A DNA stretch of 42,520 nucleotides from positions 1 through 42,520 of the forward strand of contig JAFSCM010000030.1 of assembly GCA_017436765.1 (NCBI GenBank), in the 5' to 3' direction. Origin of the DNA: Oscillospiraceae bacterium (GTDB taxonomy: Bacteria > Bacillota > Clostridia > Oscillospirales > Ruminococcaceae). Positions 1-7,352 of the stretch are shown piece by piece (position 1 is the stretch's first letter; each line of letters starts with the position of its first letter). Both the position numbers and the translations under genes were made by a program. The notes under the pieces are model-generated. The model had not been told where the DNA came from, made no database searches, and was given only the letters and a program-made list of their open reading frames with translations.

Positions 1-1
1 C

Positions 2-391
2 TCCGATGATGAAAAATACGGCGGTTTCGGCCAGATTGCACATATGACCTACCCTGTTAAAGAAATTGACGGTCAGAAAGTTATTGAACTCTATCTGCCT
101 GCGCGTACAGCTGTTGTGCTTGCAGAAGGTGAAATCAAAGACAAACCTGCAGAAGTAAAAGCTGAGGAAAAACCAAAACGCACAAGAAAAACAGCGGCAA
201 AAAAAGCAGCTGACAGCGAAGAAAAACCAAAGCGCACAAGAAAGACAAAGGCTGAAAAAGAAGCAGAAGCTGTAGCTGAAGAAAAGCCAAAGCGCAAAAG
301 AACAACAAAAAAAGCAGCTGAAACAGCAGAACCTGCAGAAGAAAAGCCGAAAAGAACAAGAAAAACAAAGAAAGCAGAAACTGCAGAATAA
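2..391 (+). CDS. glgB: 1,4-alpha-glucan branching enzyme, C-terminal end (partial), with basic repeat tail
   Basis: The reading frame is open from the first bases of the window, so the 5' part of the gene lies outside. The first ~42 codons (SDDEKYGGFGQ, then a strand ending LYLPARTAVVL) match the C-terminal all-beta domain of GlgB-type branching enzymes, where a 'NSD..YGG' turn is followed by a final strand ending in a hydrophobic 'TAVVL'. GlgB makes alpha-1,6 branches in glycogen. The frame then runs another ~85 residues into a low-complexity tail with four copies of an EEKPKR(T/K)R-type unit separated by Ala/Lys/Glu-rich spacers, rich in Lys and Arg. Such a tail is not part of the usual enzyme. 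The first in-frame ATG (position 44) is internal to the beta domain and is not the start. A different GH13 enzyme cannot be excluded from so short a fragment. Confidence 0.7.
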   Translation, partial: SDDEKYGGFGQIAHMTYPVKEIDGQKVIELYLPARTAVVLAEGEIKDKPAEVKAEEKPKRTRKTAAKKAADSEEKPKRTRKTKAEKEAEAVAEEKPKRKRTTKKAAETAEPAEEKPKRTRKTKKAETAE

Positions 392-401
392 TCACTGAAC
401 A

Positions 402-440
402 AAAGGTGCATCGTAACTGACGGTGCACCTTTGAATTTTG
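402..440 (+). terminator. Intrinsic terminator after glgB
   Basis: AAAGGTGCATCGT and ACGGTGCACCTTT form a 13-bp stem (one G-U pair) around a 5-nt loop at 402-432, followed by a T-rich stretch. It starts 10 bases after the TAA of the branching enzyme gene. Confidence 0.75.
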
Positions 441-446
441 CGGCAC

Positions 447-475
447 TTGCGTATGTATATACCGTATGGTAAGAT
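447..475 (+). promoter_or_regulatory. Sigma-A type promoter for the GNAT gene
   Basis: TTGCGT (447-452), a 17-bp spacer and TAAGAT (470-475) preceded by an extended -10 TGG. It lies between the glgB terminator and the acetyltransferase start, 44 bases upstream of the ATG. Confidence 0.5.
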
Positions 476-518
476 ATTATCAGAAATATGTTTCAATAAA
501 ATATACAGGAGACGGAGT

Positions 519-965
519 ATGGAACTTAGAATTGTAGATAAAGACAGTGCCGATTTTATTATGCTTGCAGACAAACTTGATGAATATTATTTTGAAATTG
601 TAGGTCCTGTTCAGGCGCGTTATGCAGAGGTTAACAAGCCTCACAATATGAACGGCCTTTGTGTTGTGTATGAAGATGATGAACCTGTTGCCTGCGGCGC
701 GTGGAAAAAGGTGGACGAAACCACAGCGGAAATAAAGAGAATTTATGTTCTTCCGCAGCACAGAAGAAAAGGTGCCGCATCCATGATTGTAAAAGGAATG
801 GAAGCAGATGCCGAAAAAGCAGGTTTTAAGCATTTTATACTTGAAACTGCGCGCACAACAATGGATTCCGCAAATCTGTATCTTTCCCTTGGATATAAGG
901 AAATTGACTATTACGGCAGCCCTGCAGGGGCAGAAAACTGCCGCTGCTTTGAAAAAAACATATAG
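519..965 (+). CDS. GNAT family N-acetyltransferase
   Basis: A 148-residue single-domain Gcn5-related acetyltransferase. The acetyl-CoA pyrophosphate-binding motif A is visible as LPQHRRKGAASMIV (R-x-x-G-x-A type) after the strand IKRIYV, and the C-terminal strand and helix appear as HFILETA...NLYLSLGYKEI, the usual 'GF/GY' end of motif B. The substrate cannot be told from sequence. The start is set at ATG 519 because AGGAG (507-511) lies 7 bases upstream; the longer frame beginning at 438 has no ribosome binding site and would add an unrelated 27-residue leader. It is a monocistronic gene between two terminators. It stops with TAG. Confidence 0.9.
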   Translation: MELRIVDKDSADFIMLADKLDEYYFEIVGPVQARYAEVNKPHNMNGLCVVYEDDEPVACGAWKKVDETTAEIKRIYVLPQHRRKGAASMIVKGMEADAEKAGFKHFILETARTTMDSANLYLSLGYKEIDYYGSPAGAENCRCFEKNI

Positions 966-997
966 TTATTTATAAAGCTGTAAATCAGTATTGCAGA

Positions 998-1036
998 AAA
1001 ATACCGCATCAGGATTTCCCGATGCGGTATTTTGTA
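998..1036. terminator. Bidirectional terminator between GNAT and PII-like genes
   Basis: AAATACCGCATC (from 998) pairs with GATGCGGTATTT (1021-1032) around a 10-nt loop, with A-rich bases on the left and T-rich on the right. It separates two convergent genes and can serve both. Confidence 0.8.
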
Positions 1037-1083
1037 CTTTTTATTGTATAAATATATTACAGAATTTTTCAGGATACTGCAGT

Positions 1084-1800
1084 TCAGCCTTCAAGAATTT
1101 CTTCGTCACTTGTAAAGCTCAGCCCCATTACCTTGTCGATAGGCAGGCTGAGCACAAGGCCTTTTGCATCGCTTTCCATACCGCAGTTTTCGCTGATAGC
1201 TTTCATAATGCGCAGTTTGCTGCGCTGGTCAGTAATAATCATAACAATTTCTTTTTCTTCGTGGAGAGTAACACCCCAGAAGCTTACAGCCTTTTCATTG
1301 CCGATGGCACGGCTGTGGATAACTGTGCCGCCTCTTGCACCGTATGCACGGGCCACATTCATAAGTTCTTCGCTGTAGCCGTTGTTTACGGCTGCAATAA
1401 TAAGAGAATGTTTATATTCAGACATAGAATCATCGTCCTTTCGTTCAAAATTTGAAAAATCGCCGCCTTCAAGGTCTTTCAGCAGCTGTACCATGACGCC
1501 GCTGCCGCTGTCGATTGGTATTGTAAAGGCAATACCGCTGCCCGGAACACCGAATGTCAGTTTGCGGTAGATGTTTTTCAGCATTTTGTTTGCAGATGGT
1601 GTTGGCAGAATACTCAGCAGCATATGCTTGTCAGGGTTGCCAACCCCCAGAATATCAAGCATTTCGCTTGGAGCAGTGCCCTTTGCATCATTTATGGTGT
1701 AGTGCAGCGGCACCTTGTTTTCCACAAAAAGGTCAGTGGCCTTGTCTGCAAATTTAGGAGCAGCAATCATTACAAGAATACGGTATCCGTTATTATTCAT
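1084..1800 (-). CDS. Tandem PII-like (GlnB-fold) protein, partner of DUF1538 membrane protein
   Basis: A 238-residue soluble protein that appears to hold two GlnB-like halves. Each half opens with a hydrophobic strand (YRILVMIAAP near residue 6 and HSLIIAAVNNG near 131) and closes with a similar strand (SGIAFTIPIDSG and KGLVLSLPIDKV). The second half carries GARGGTVIHSRAIG, a segment common in PII-like proteins. PII proteins are small ligand-sensing regulators that often sit on membrane transporters. The ATG at 1800 is preceded by a strong AGGAGGG; the TAG of the upstream DUF1538 gene (1813-1815) is part of that site, so the two are probably translationally coupled. The job of the pair is not established; I infer that this protein gates or senses for the membrane partner. 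The ligand is unknown. Confidence 0.8.
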   Translation of the reverse strand: MNNNGYRILVMIAAPKFADKATDLFVENKVPLHYTINDAKGTAPSEMLDILGVGNPDKHMLLSILPTPSANKMLKNIYRKLTFGVPGSGIAFTIPIDSGSGVMVQLLKDLEGGDFSNFERKDDDSMSEYKHSLIIAAVNNGYSEELMNVARAYGARGGTVIHSRAIGNEKAVSFWGVTLHEEKEIVMIITDQRSKLRIMKAISENCGMESDAKGLVLSLPIDKVMGLSFTSDEEILEG

Positions 1801-1812
1801 ATTTTAACCCTC

Positions 1813-3327
1813 CTAAAATTCAATAATGTCATCAAGACCAAAGCTTGCTTCTGCACGCACAAGGTCTTTCTGCATCTTGTTAAGTTTGAACTTGAACTGA
1901 AGCCCCATTATCTGAATTGCGATAAGCGGGGTCAGTGCAACAAGGCTTACAACGCCAAAAGCGTCGGTCATAATATTTCCGCCAACTGTTTCGCAGGCGC
2001 CGATACACAATGGCAGCAGGAATGTTGCCGTCATAGGACCGGATGCTACACCGCCGGAGTCAAAGGCAATACCGATGAAGATAGGCGGAACAAAGCGGGA
2101 CATTACAAGGGCTATGATATAGCCCGGGATAATTATGTATGGCAGAGGAATACCTGTTATAACCCTCAGCATAGCAAGGCCGACAGAGATACATACACCG
2201 ATGGACAGACACATATTCATACTTTTTGCGGAGATTGTGCCGCTGGTTATGTTCTGCACCTGACGGTTGAGAATCTGTATTGCAGGTTCTGCTTTGACAA
2301 TAAAGTAACCGATAAGCATACCGATAGGCACAAGCAGCCATTTCTGGCCTGTTGCCGCAAGGTTTTTGCCAATCATAGTACCTACAGGAGCAAAACCTAC
2401 ATTTACACCGCACAGGAACAGCACCAGGCCGATATATGTATAAACAAAACCTACGGTAATACGCAGACGCTGTGTGCGCTGGTAACGTTTGGTTAGAAAC
2501 TGGAACACAAGAAACATTACAAAAATCGGAATAAGTGCCATAAACACTTCTTTTACAAAGTGTGGAAGCTGGGAAGCAAATGCCTTTGCAACATCCTGTG
2601 TTGTGCCTACCTGGGCAACTTCACTGCCGCTGTAAACTGCGCTGTCAGGTTTGTAGAACAGACCAAGCAGCATAACTGCAAGGATAGGGCCTATACTGGA
2701 AAGAGCAACCAGACCGAAACTGTCGTTGGAGGCGTCCTTGTCGGCACGGATCATGGAAAGACCGATACCCATTGCCATGATGAACGGAACGGTGATAGGG
2801 CCTGTTGTAACACCGCCGGAGTCAAATGCAACTGCAAGAAATTCTTTAGGAATAAAAAATGATATTATAATTGCAAGGGCATACAGCACCATAAGCAATC
2901 TGGAAAGGTCAAATCTGTAAACAATTCGCAGAACTGCAACGGTAAGAAAAATGCCTACGCCTATTGCAACAGTGAATATAAGCGTTATATTCGGTATAGC
3001 AGGCACCTGGTTTGACAAAACCTGCAGGTCAGGTTCGGCAATGGTGATAATCATACCCATAACAAAGCTGACAAGACACATAAGCAGCAGATTCCGGGAT
3101 TTGGAAACTTCAACACCTATGCCTTCACCGATAGGTTCCATAGATATTTCCGCGCCAAGCTGGAACATGCCCATACCTACAATCAGAAGAAAAGCGCCTA
3201 CAAAAAACATAACAGCAGTGCCTATCTCCAAAGGTACAAGAAAGATGCTCAGCACCAGTACAATCCCTGTAATTGGCAATACAGCGGACAAGGATTCATG
3301 AATTTTGGATTTTAGCTTTGAGTTCAG
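1813..3327 (-). CDS. DUF1538 integral membrane protein (internally duplicated)
   Basis: A roughly 504-residue polytopic membrane protein of the DUF1538 family, made of two homologous halves. The motif AFDSGGV(T/A)(T/S)GP occurs near residues 167 and 421, and EP-x-h-Q-h-L-x-x-QV (EPDLQVLSNQV, EPAIQILNRQV) occurs once in each half. This is an inverted- or direct-repeat transporter-like layout; the substrate is unknown. The start is set at CTG 3325-3327 because AGGAGGAG lies 6 bases upstream (3334-3341) and because the added N-terminus (NSKLKSKIHE before SLSAVLPIT) resembles the basic leader I recall for the family. The next in-frame start, TTG at 3291, has no ribosome binding site and would remove that leader. 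It is transcribed ahead of the PII-like gene, with which it nearly overlaps. Confidence 0.85.
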   Translation of the reverse strand: MNSKLKSKIHESLSAVLPITGIVLVLSIFLVPLEIGTAVMFFVGAFLLIVGMGMFQLGAEISMEPIGEGIGVEVSKSRNLLLMCLVSFVMGMIITIAEPDLQVLSNQVPAIPNITLIFTVAIGVGIFLTVAVLRIVYRFDLSRLLMVLYALAIIISFFIPKEFLAVAFDSGGVTTGPITVPFIMAMGIGLSMIRADKDASNDSFGLVALSSIGPILAVMLLGLFYKPDSAVYSGSEVAQVGTTQDVAKAFASQLPHFVKEVFMALIPIFVMFLVFQFLTKRYQRTQRLRITVGFVYTYIGLVLFLCGVNVGFAPVGTMIGKNLAATGQKWLLVPIGMLIGYFIVKAEPAIQILNRQVQNITSGTISAKSMNMCLSIGVCISVGLAMLRVITGIPLPYIIIPGYIIALVMSRFVPPIFIGIAFDSGGVASGPMTATFLLPLCIGACETVGGNIMTDAFGVVSLVALTPLIAIQIMGLQFKFKLNKMQKDLVRAEASFGLDDIIEF

Positions 3328-3333
3328 GGGAAA

Positions 3334-3341
3334 CTCCTCCT
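3334..3341 (-). promoter_or_regulatory. Ribosome binding site that decides a CTG start
   Basis: On the minus strand this reads AGGAGGAG and lies 6 bases before CTG 3325-3327. No in-frame ATG, GTG or TTG occurs within range, so it points to CTG as the initiator of the DUF1538 gene. Confidence 0.65.
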
Positions 3342-3402
3342 TTGCCGTGGGAATATAAACAATAAGATTATATAATAATTCTATTATTTGCTATTACTAT
3401 TT

Positions 3403-3432
3403 ATTATACATTTTAAAATGTGTACAAATCAA
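3403..3432 (-). promoter_or_regulatory. Promoter with embedded palindrome upstream of DUF1538
   Basis: On the minus strand TTGATT (3427-3432) and TATAAT (3403-3408) are 18 bp apart. The spacer is largely filled by the perfect palindrome ACATTTTAAAATGT (3408-3421), a place where a repressor or activator dimer could act. The 5' leader to the CTG start would be about 70 bases. Confidence 0.45.
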
Positions 3433-3494
3433 GGGAATAGACCACATAATCACTTAAAATTCATAAAAGAACGGTGTTAAAATTTTGATTTTTG

Positions 3495-3523
3495 TTTACA
3501 TAAAAAACTTTTTGTGATATAGT
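3495..3523 (+). promoter_or_regulatory. Sigma-A promoter of brnQ
   Basis: TTTACA (3495-3500), a 17-bp spacer and TATAGT (3518-3523) with an extended -10 TGA. No T-box-like leader fits in the ~50 bases before the brnQ start. Confidence 0.65.
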
Positions 3524-3581
3524 GTAAAGGTTATTATGATTAACGATAAAAAGTATTATTTACATACAGGAGAAATTTGAT

Positions 3582-4898
3582 ATGAAACTTACAAAAGGCC
3601 AGATGCTCACAGTCAGCTTTATGCTGTTCAGTTTGTTTTTTGGCGCAGGCAACCTTATATTTCCACCGTTCCTTGGTCAGAATGCAGCACAGAATACAGT
3701 GCCTGCACTTATCGGATTTCTGATAACAGCGGTAGTACTGCCTGTTCTTGGCGTTATAGTTGTTGCACAGTCAGATGGTCTGGACAAGCTTGGTGCAAGG
3801 GTGAACGGCAAATTTGCCATTGTATTTACAATGCTTATCTATCTTTCAATCGGTCCGGGTCTTGGTATTCCAAGGGCAGCAAGTGTTCCTTTTGAAATGG
3901 CAGTTGCGCCATATCTTCCTGAAGGCGCATCCTTTGGCCTGTTTATGCTCATCTATTCACTGGTGTTTTTTCTTATCGCTGCCTGGCTTGCACTCAACCC
4001 AAGCAAACTTGTAAACCGTATCGGTCATTACCTTACACCAAGCCTTCTTACACTTATAGTATTTCTTTTTATCAGCTTTGTGGTAAAAGGAACAATGGGA
4101 GTTGCACCGGCACAGCCTGAATATCAGTCTGCGGCATTCCTCAAAGGCTTCTGCGAAGGCTATCAGACAATGGATACAATAGCCGCTCTCAACTTCGGTC
4201 TTGTAATATCCATCACACTTCAGTCTCTCGGCATAAAAGAGAAAAAAGGTATTATCGGTCACACAGTGGCAGCAGGTATCGCAGCAGGTACAATCCTTAC
4301 CGCAGTATATGTTATGCTCACATTTATGGGTATGCAGTCCAGCGGTATCTATCCGATACAGGAAAACGGCGCATGGACACTCCGCCAGATTGTTTACCAG
4401 CTCTTTGGCGAATTCGGCGCAATCATTCTTGCGGCTATCTTCACGCTTGCCTGTCTTACAACCTGTGTAGGTCTTATCAACTCCATTTCACAGTATTTTT
4501 CAACACTGTTCAAAGGTATAAGCTACAACAAATTTGTGCTTGGTATCACAATATTCTCCTTTGTGATATGCAATCAGGGCCTTACAACAATCCTCAGCAT
4601 TTCCGTGCCGGTGCTCAATGCAATCTATCCGGTTTCCATTATGCTCATTGTGCTCGGCCTCTGCGATAATTTTATCAAAGGCAACAGATTTATCTATCCG
4701 CTTACAATCCTCGGCACAGCGGTTATCAGCGTAATCTATGCAGTTGACGGCATCGGCATTTCCCTTGGCTTTATCAGCACAATATGCCGTTCCCTGCCGC
4801 TTTATGACCTTGGCTTCGGCTGGGTTATCATAACAGCAGCAATGCTGGTTATCAGTTTTGTACTTAATGCAGTTATGGGCAAAAAGCAGAATGCATAA
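3582..4898 (+). CDS. brnQ: Branched-chain amino acid transport system II carrier protein
   Basis: A 438-residue protein of the LIVCS family, cation-coupled symporters for leucine, isoleucine and valine in the cytoplasmic membrane. The N-terminus SFMLFSLFFGAGNLIFPP is the family signature, followed by LGQNAAQN and the conserved SIGPGLGIPRAASVPFEM in the third helix region. About 12 hydrophobic segments are spread evenly along the chain, and the length matches family members (about 430-450). The start is ATG 3582 with AGGAGA at 3569-3574. It has its own promoter (3495-3523) and terminator (4915-4946), so it is monocistronic. Confidence in the family is high; the exact amino acid preference and Na+ versus H+ coupling are not visible. 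Confidence 0.95.
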   Translation: MKLTKGQMLTVSFMLFSLFFGAGNLIFPPFLGQNAAQNTVPALIGFLITAVVLPVLGVIVVAQSDGLDKLGARVNGKFAIVFTMLIYLSIGPGLGIPRAASVPFEMAVAPYLPEGASFGLFMLIYSLVFFLIAAWLALNPSKLVNRIGHYLTPSLLTLIVFLFISFVVKGTMGVAPAQPEYQSAAFLKGFCEGYQTMDTIAALNFGLVISITLQSLGIKEKKGIIGHTVAAGIAAGTILTAVYVMLTFMGMQSSGIYPIQENGAWTLRQIVYQLFGEFGAIILAAIFTLACLTTCVGLINSISQYFSTLFKGISYNKFVLGITIFSFVICNQGLTTILSISVPVLNAIYPVSIMLIVLGLCDNFIKGNRFIYPLTILGTAVISVIYAVDGIGISLGFISTICRSLPLYDLGFGWVIITAAMLVISFVLNAVMGKKQNA

Positions 4899-4914
4899 TA
4901 ATCTGTTGAAAATA

Positions 4915-4946
4915 AAAACTCTCCGCGATTTTTCACGGAGAGTTTT
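4915..4946. terminator. Bidirectional terminator between brnQ and VanZ-like gene
   Basis: AAAACTCTCCG (4915-4925) pairs with CGGAGAGTTTT (4936-4946) around a 10-nt loop, flanked by A and T runs. It lies between convergent genes. Confidence 0.85.
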
Positions 4947-4960
4947 AATTTTGCAGTACT

Positions 4961-5638
4961 TTATTTTAAATTTTCGGAAAGTATTCTGGCTGCATCGCTG
5001 TTCAGTACAGCCTTAAGCTGTTCTGCTTCAGCAGCTTTTTCAGCCTCCAGCTTATCCTGCTGTGCAAGAAATGCCCTTGCACGGTCAATTTCGGCTTTTT
5101 CCTGTGCCATAGCAGCTTTTCTGCGTCTGTTGCGCTTTCTGCCCCAGAAAATCCAGAACAGGAAGGAAAGGGCAAACACAATGGCTATTGCCACACCTGT
5201 GCCGCCGCATACACCTATAAAGTCGATGAAAATATCTTTTATGGAACTTCCGCGTCCCGGAACAAATCTCTGCAGAAACTCATCGCACACTGCAATAAAC
5301 AGGCCGAAAAGCAGCGGCCATGCACAGAAGGCGATAAGGCGTTTTGTATATACACGCAGACAGAAGGTAAGAAGAAAACCCAGCATTGCAAATTCTGCAA
5401 TATGTGCCAGCTTACGCACCTGATACTCTGAAAGAACAATATCAAAGGGTGTAAAGGACAGTGCCTTGTTTATAAGTGCGGTAAAATACTGGCTGTATTG
5501 GCTGGAAACCTCCGCCACCTGGGATGAATTGTAAAAGATAAATGCTATTGTCATAAATACCGCTGCGGTAAATATAATTCTGAATAATATGATGAAAAAC
5601 ATCATAACCTTGCTTGGTTTACAGTACAGGTCAGACAT
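4961..5638 (-). CDS. VanZ-like family membrane protein
   Basis: A 225-residue protein with about five hydrophobic segments. The VanZ family signature is clear: RKLAHIAEFAMLGFLL near residue 75 and DEFLQRFVPGRG followed by D-x-x-x-D-x-x-G (DIFIDFIGVCGG) near 120-145. In place of a short end it carries a ~60-residue charged, Ala/Glu/Lys-rich C-terminal tail (after FWGRKRNRRRK) that should form a cytoplasmic helix or coiled coil. VanZ confers low-level teicoplanin resistance in enterococci, but most family members are chromosomal proteins of unknown function; I make no resistance claim. The start is ATG 5638 with AGGAG at 5644-5648. Confidence 0.85.
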   Translation of the reverse strand: MSDLYCKPSKVMMFFIILFRIIFTAAVFMTIAFIFYNSSQVAEVSSQYSQYFTALINKALSFTPFDIVLSEYQVRKLAHIAEFAMLGFLLTFCLRVYTKRLIAFCAWPLLFGLFIAVCDEFLQRFVPGRGSSIKDIFIDFIGVCGGTGVAIAIVFALSFLFWIFWGRKRNRRRKAAMAQEKAEIDRARAFLAQQDKLEAEKAAEAEQLKAVLNSDAARILSENLK

Positions 5639-5743
5639 TTATGCTCCTTTCAAAAAAATGAAAATATGGTATATAATAACATATATGTGTTACCATTTAA
5701 CTATCTTTTGGTGTTTATAATGTGAATTAATACCGTGTTCAGA

Positions 5744-5772
5744 TTGTTTGACGGAAAAATTTATGCTACAAT
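5744..5772 (+). promoter_or_regulatory. Promoter of yqeG-nfo pair
   Basis: TTGTTT (5744-5749), a 17-bp spacer and TACAAT (5767-5772) with an extended -10 TGC. It lies about 52 bases upstream of the yqeG ATG. Confidence 0.5.
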
Positions 5773-5824
5773 TTAAACATCTTAAGCATTTTATCACTAA
5801 ATAATAATTTTGCAAGAGGTTTTT

Positions 5825-6337
5825 ATGATTTTGAAATGGTATAAGCCGGATTATATCTTTGAAAAAACAACCAATATAACTCCTCAGTTTTTAAGGGAGA
5901 GAGATATCCGCTGTATCTTTCTGGATGCAGACGGCACCATGCGCCGCCACAAAAAGCTGGAAGCGGCAGATGGCATCCCTGAATGGATTGACCTTATGCA
6001 TAAAAACGGAATAAAACTGTTTATCACATCAAACAACTTTAAAAAGAAGGTGCAGCCTTTTGCGGAAATTGTAAAGTTGCCCTGTGTGACCTTCAGCGCA
6101 AAGCCTACGCCGTGGGGGTTTATAAGAGCAAGGTTCAGAACAAAAGTTCCATTCAGGAATACACTTGTGGTGGGGGATCAGATTTTTACTGATATTCTCG
6201 GTGCTCATGTATCCGGAATGAAAGCCGCAATGGTGCTGCCCCTGTACCACGAAACAGGCAAAGGCTTTGATATGAAGCGCAGTTTTGAACAGCAGTATAT
6301 AGATTTATATTTAAAGGAACATGGAGAGTTTTTGTAA
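5825..6337 (+). CDS. yqeG: YqeG family HAD IIIA-type phosphatase
   Basis: A 170-residue haloacid-dehalogenase superfamily protein. Motif I is visible as FLDADGT near residue 38 (nucleophile and general acid Asp), motif II as the threonine/serine region LFITSNN, motif III as the lysine in AKPTPWGF, and motif IV as VVGDQIFTDILGA, which is close to the YqeG pattern GDQ(L/I)FTD. YqeG proteins act on phosphorylated substrates; the physiological one is uncertain. The start is ATG 5825 with AAGAGGT 4 bases upstream; the TTG at 5810 precedes the ribosome binding site and is rejected. The TAA is one base before the ATG of the next gene, so they form an operon. Confidence 0.88.
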   Translation: MILKWYKPDYIFEKTTNITPQFLRERDIRCIFLDADGTMRRHKKLEAADGIPEWIDLMHKNGIKLFITSNNFKKKVQPFAEIVKLPCVTFSAKPTPWGFIRARFRTKVPFRNTLVVGDQIFTDILGAHVSGMKAAMVLPLYHETGKGFDMKRSFEQQYIDLYLKEHGEFL

Positions 6338-6338
6338 T

Positions 6339-7190
6339 ATGGTAAAATTCGGTACAGCAGGGCTGGATAATAACTTTGCTCAGATGGGATTCAAAAAGAC
6401 GATAGAAGCACCCCTCTATCTTGAAAAAATGGGGCTGGATGCATTTGAATATCAGTGCGGCAGAGGTGTCCGTATAAGTGAAAAATCAGCATCAGAGTTC
6501 GGTGCTGCCTGCAGGGAGAAAAACATTACGCTGTCCCTCCACGCGCCGTATTATATTTCTATGTCAAGTCTTGAGGAAGAAAAACGCCTCAACAGCATAA
6601 ATTATATTCTGGACAGTGCAAAGGCGGTAAAGGCTATGGGCGGAAGCAGGGTGATTTTTCACTCAGGCTCCTGCGCAAAACTTTCAAGGGAGGCTGCTCT
6701 CGCAAAAGCAGTTGACACAATGAAGCTGATTATGAAGGCACTGGATGAAAACGGCCTTGGCGATATAACGGTATGTCCCGAAACTATGGGCAAGGTGAAT
6801 CAGCTTGGCACACTGGAGGAGGTGCTTACCCTTTGCGGCGTCGATGAAAGGATTGTTCCCTGCATAGATTTCGGTCATCTCAACGCAAGGGACCTGGGCA
6901 GCATAAAATCCATAGATGACTATAAAAATATAATCGGAACAATGGAAAAACGCATAGGTGCAGACAGAACAAAAATTTTCCACTCCCATTTTTCAAAGAT
7001 TGAATATACAACAGGGGGAGAGAAACGCCACCTTACATTTGAAGATGATATCTACGGTCCGCAGTTTGAGCCCCTTATGGAGATTATTGCCCAAAAAAAC
7101 CTTTCTCCTACAATAATCTGTGAATCGGACGGCACCCAGGGCCCGGATGCAGCACAGATGAAAAGGTACTATAAAAGTCTTGTCAGATAG
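6339..7190 (+). CDS. Endonuclease IV-like TIM barrel protein (AP endonuclease family 2)
   Basis: A 283-residue protein related to Nfo, which cuts DNA at abasic sites using three zinc ions. Metal-ligand positions can be traced: H68 (SLHAPY), H108 (IFHSGS), E148 (CPETMG), D177 and H180 (IDFGHLNAR), H215 (FHSHFS), H231 and E262 (CESDG). At the Asp-Arg-His site of the E. coli enzyme (D229-x-H231) this protein reads KRH, so one expected zinc ligand is replaced by lysine. The start is ATG 6339, chosen for GGAGAG at 6323-6328 and the one-base spacing from the yqeG stop; the earlier ATG at 6321 lies inside yqeG. It may be a DNA repair enzyme or a sugar-isomerase-like relative. It stops with TAG. Confidence 0.8.
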   Translation: MVKFGTAGLDNNFAQMGFKKTIEAPLYLEKMGLDAFEYQCGRGVRISEKSASEFGAACREKNITLSLHAPYYISMSSLEEEKRLNSINYILDSAKAVKAMGGSRVIFHSGSCAKLSREAALAKAVDTMKLIMKALDENGLGDITVCPETMGKVNQLGTLEEVLTLCGVDERIVPCIDFGHLNARDLGSIKSIDDYKNIIGTMEKRIGADRTKIFHSHFSKIEYTTGGEKRHLTFEDDIYGPQFEPLMEIIAQKNLSPTIICESDGTQGPDAAQMKRYYKSLVR

Positions 7191-7222
7191 AATTTTTTGT
7201 ATCTTACACTGTATTTTTTCAC

Positions 7223-7279
7223 AAATAGCTATATTTTATATAAATAGCTATTGAAAAATGGCAATATTTAATGTAAAAT
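7223..7279 (+). promoter_or_regulatory. Promoter of efp with tandem AAATAGCTAT boxes
   Basis: TTGAAA (7251-7256), a 17-bp spacer and TAAAAT (7274-7279). Immediately upstream are two copies of AAATAGCTAT (7223-7232 and 7242-7251), 19 bp apart; the core ATAGCTAT is itself a palindrome. The boxes end at the -35 and could be an activator site or an UP-like element. Confidence 0.5.
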
Positions 7280-7352
7280 TATATAGGTATAATATAATCA
7301 CATATTATGTTAAAAATTATAATAAGTTTTAAAACTTTTTGGAGGTAATATT

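Noticed and set aside
4961..5638. Glycopeptide resistance gene vanZ
   Set aside because: Only the family motif is present, and no vanA-type cluster is nearby; VanZ-like proteins are common in susceptible Firmicutes.
5810..5824. TTG start for yqeG giving 5 extra residues
   Set aside because: The ribosome binding site AAGAGGT lies after this codon and serves the ATG at 5825.
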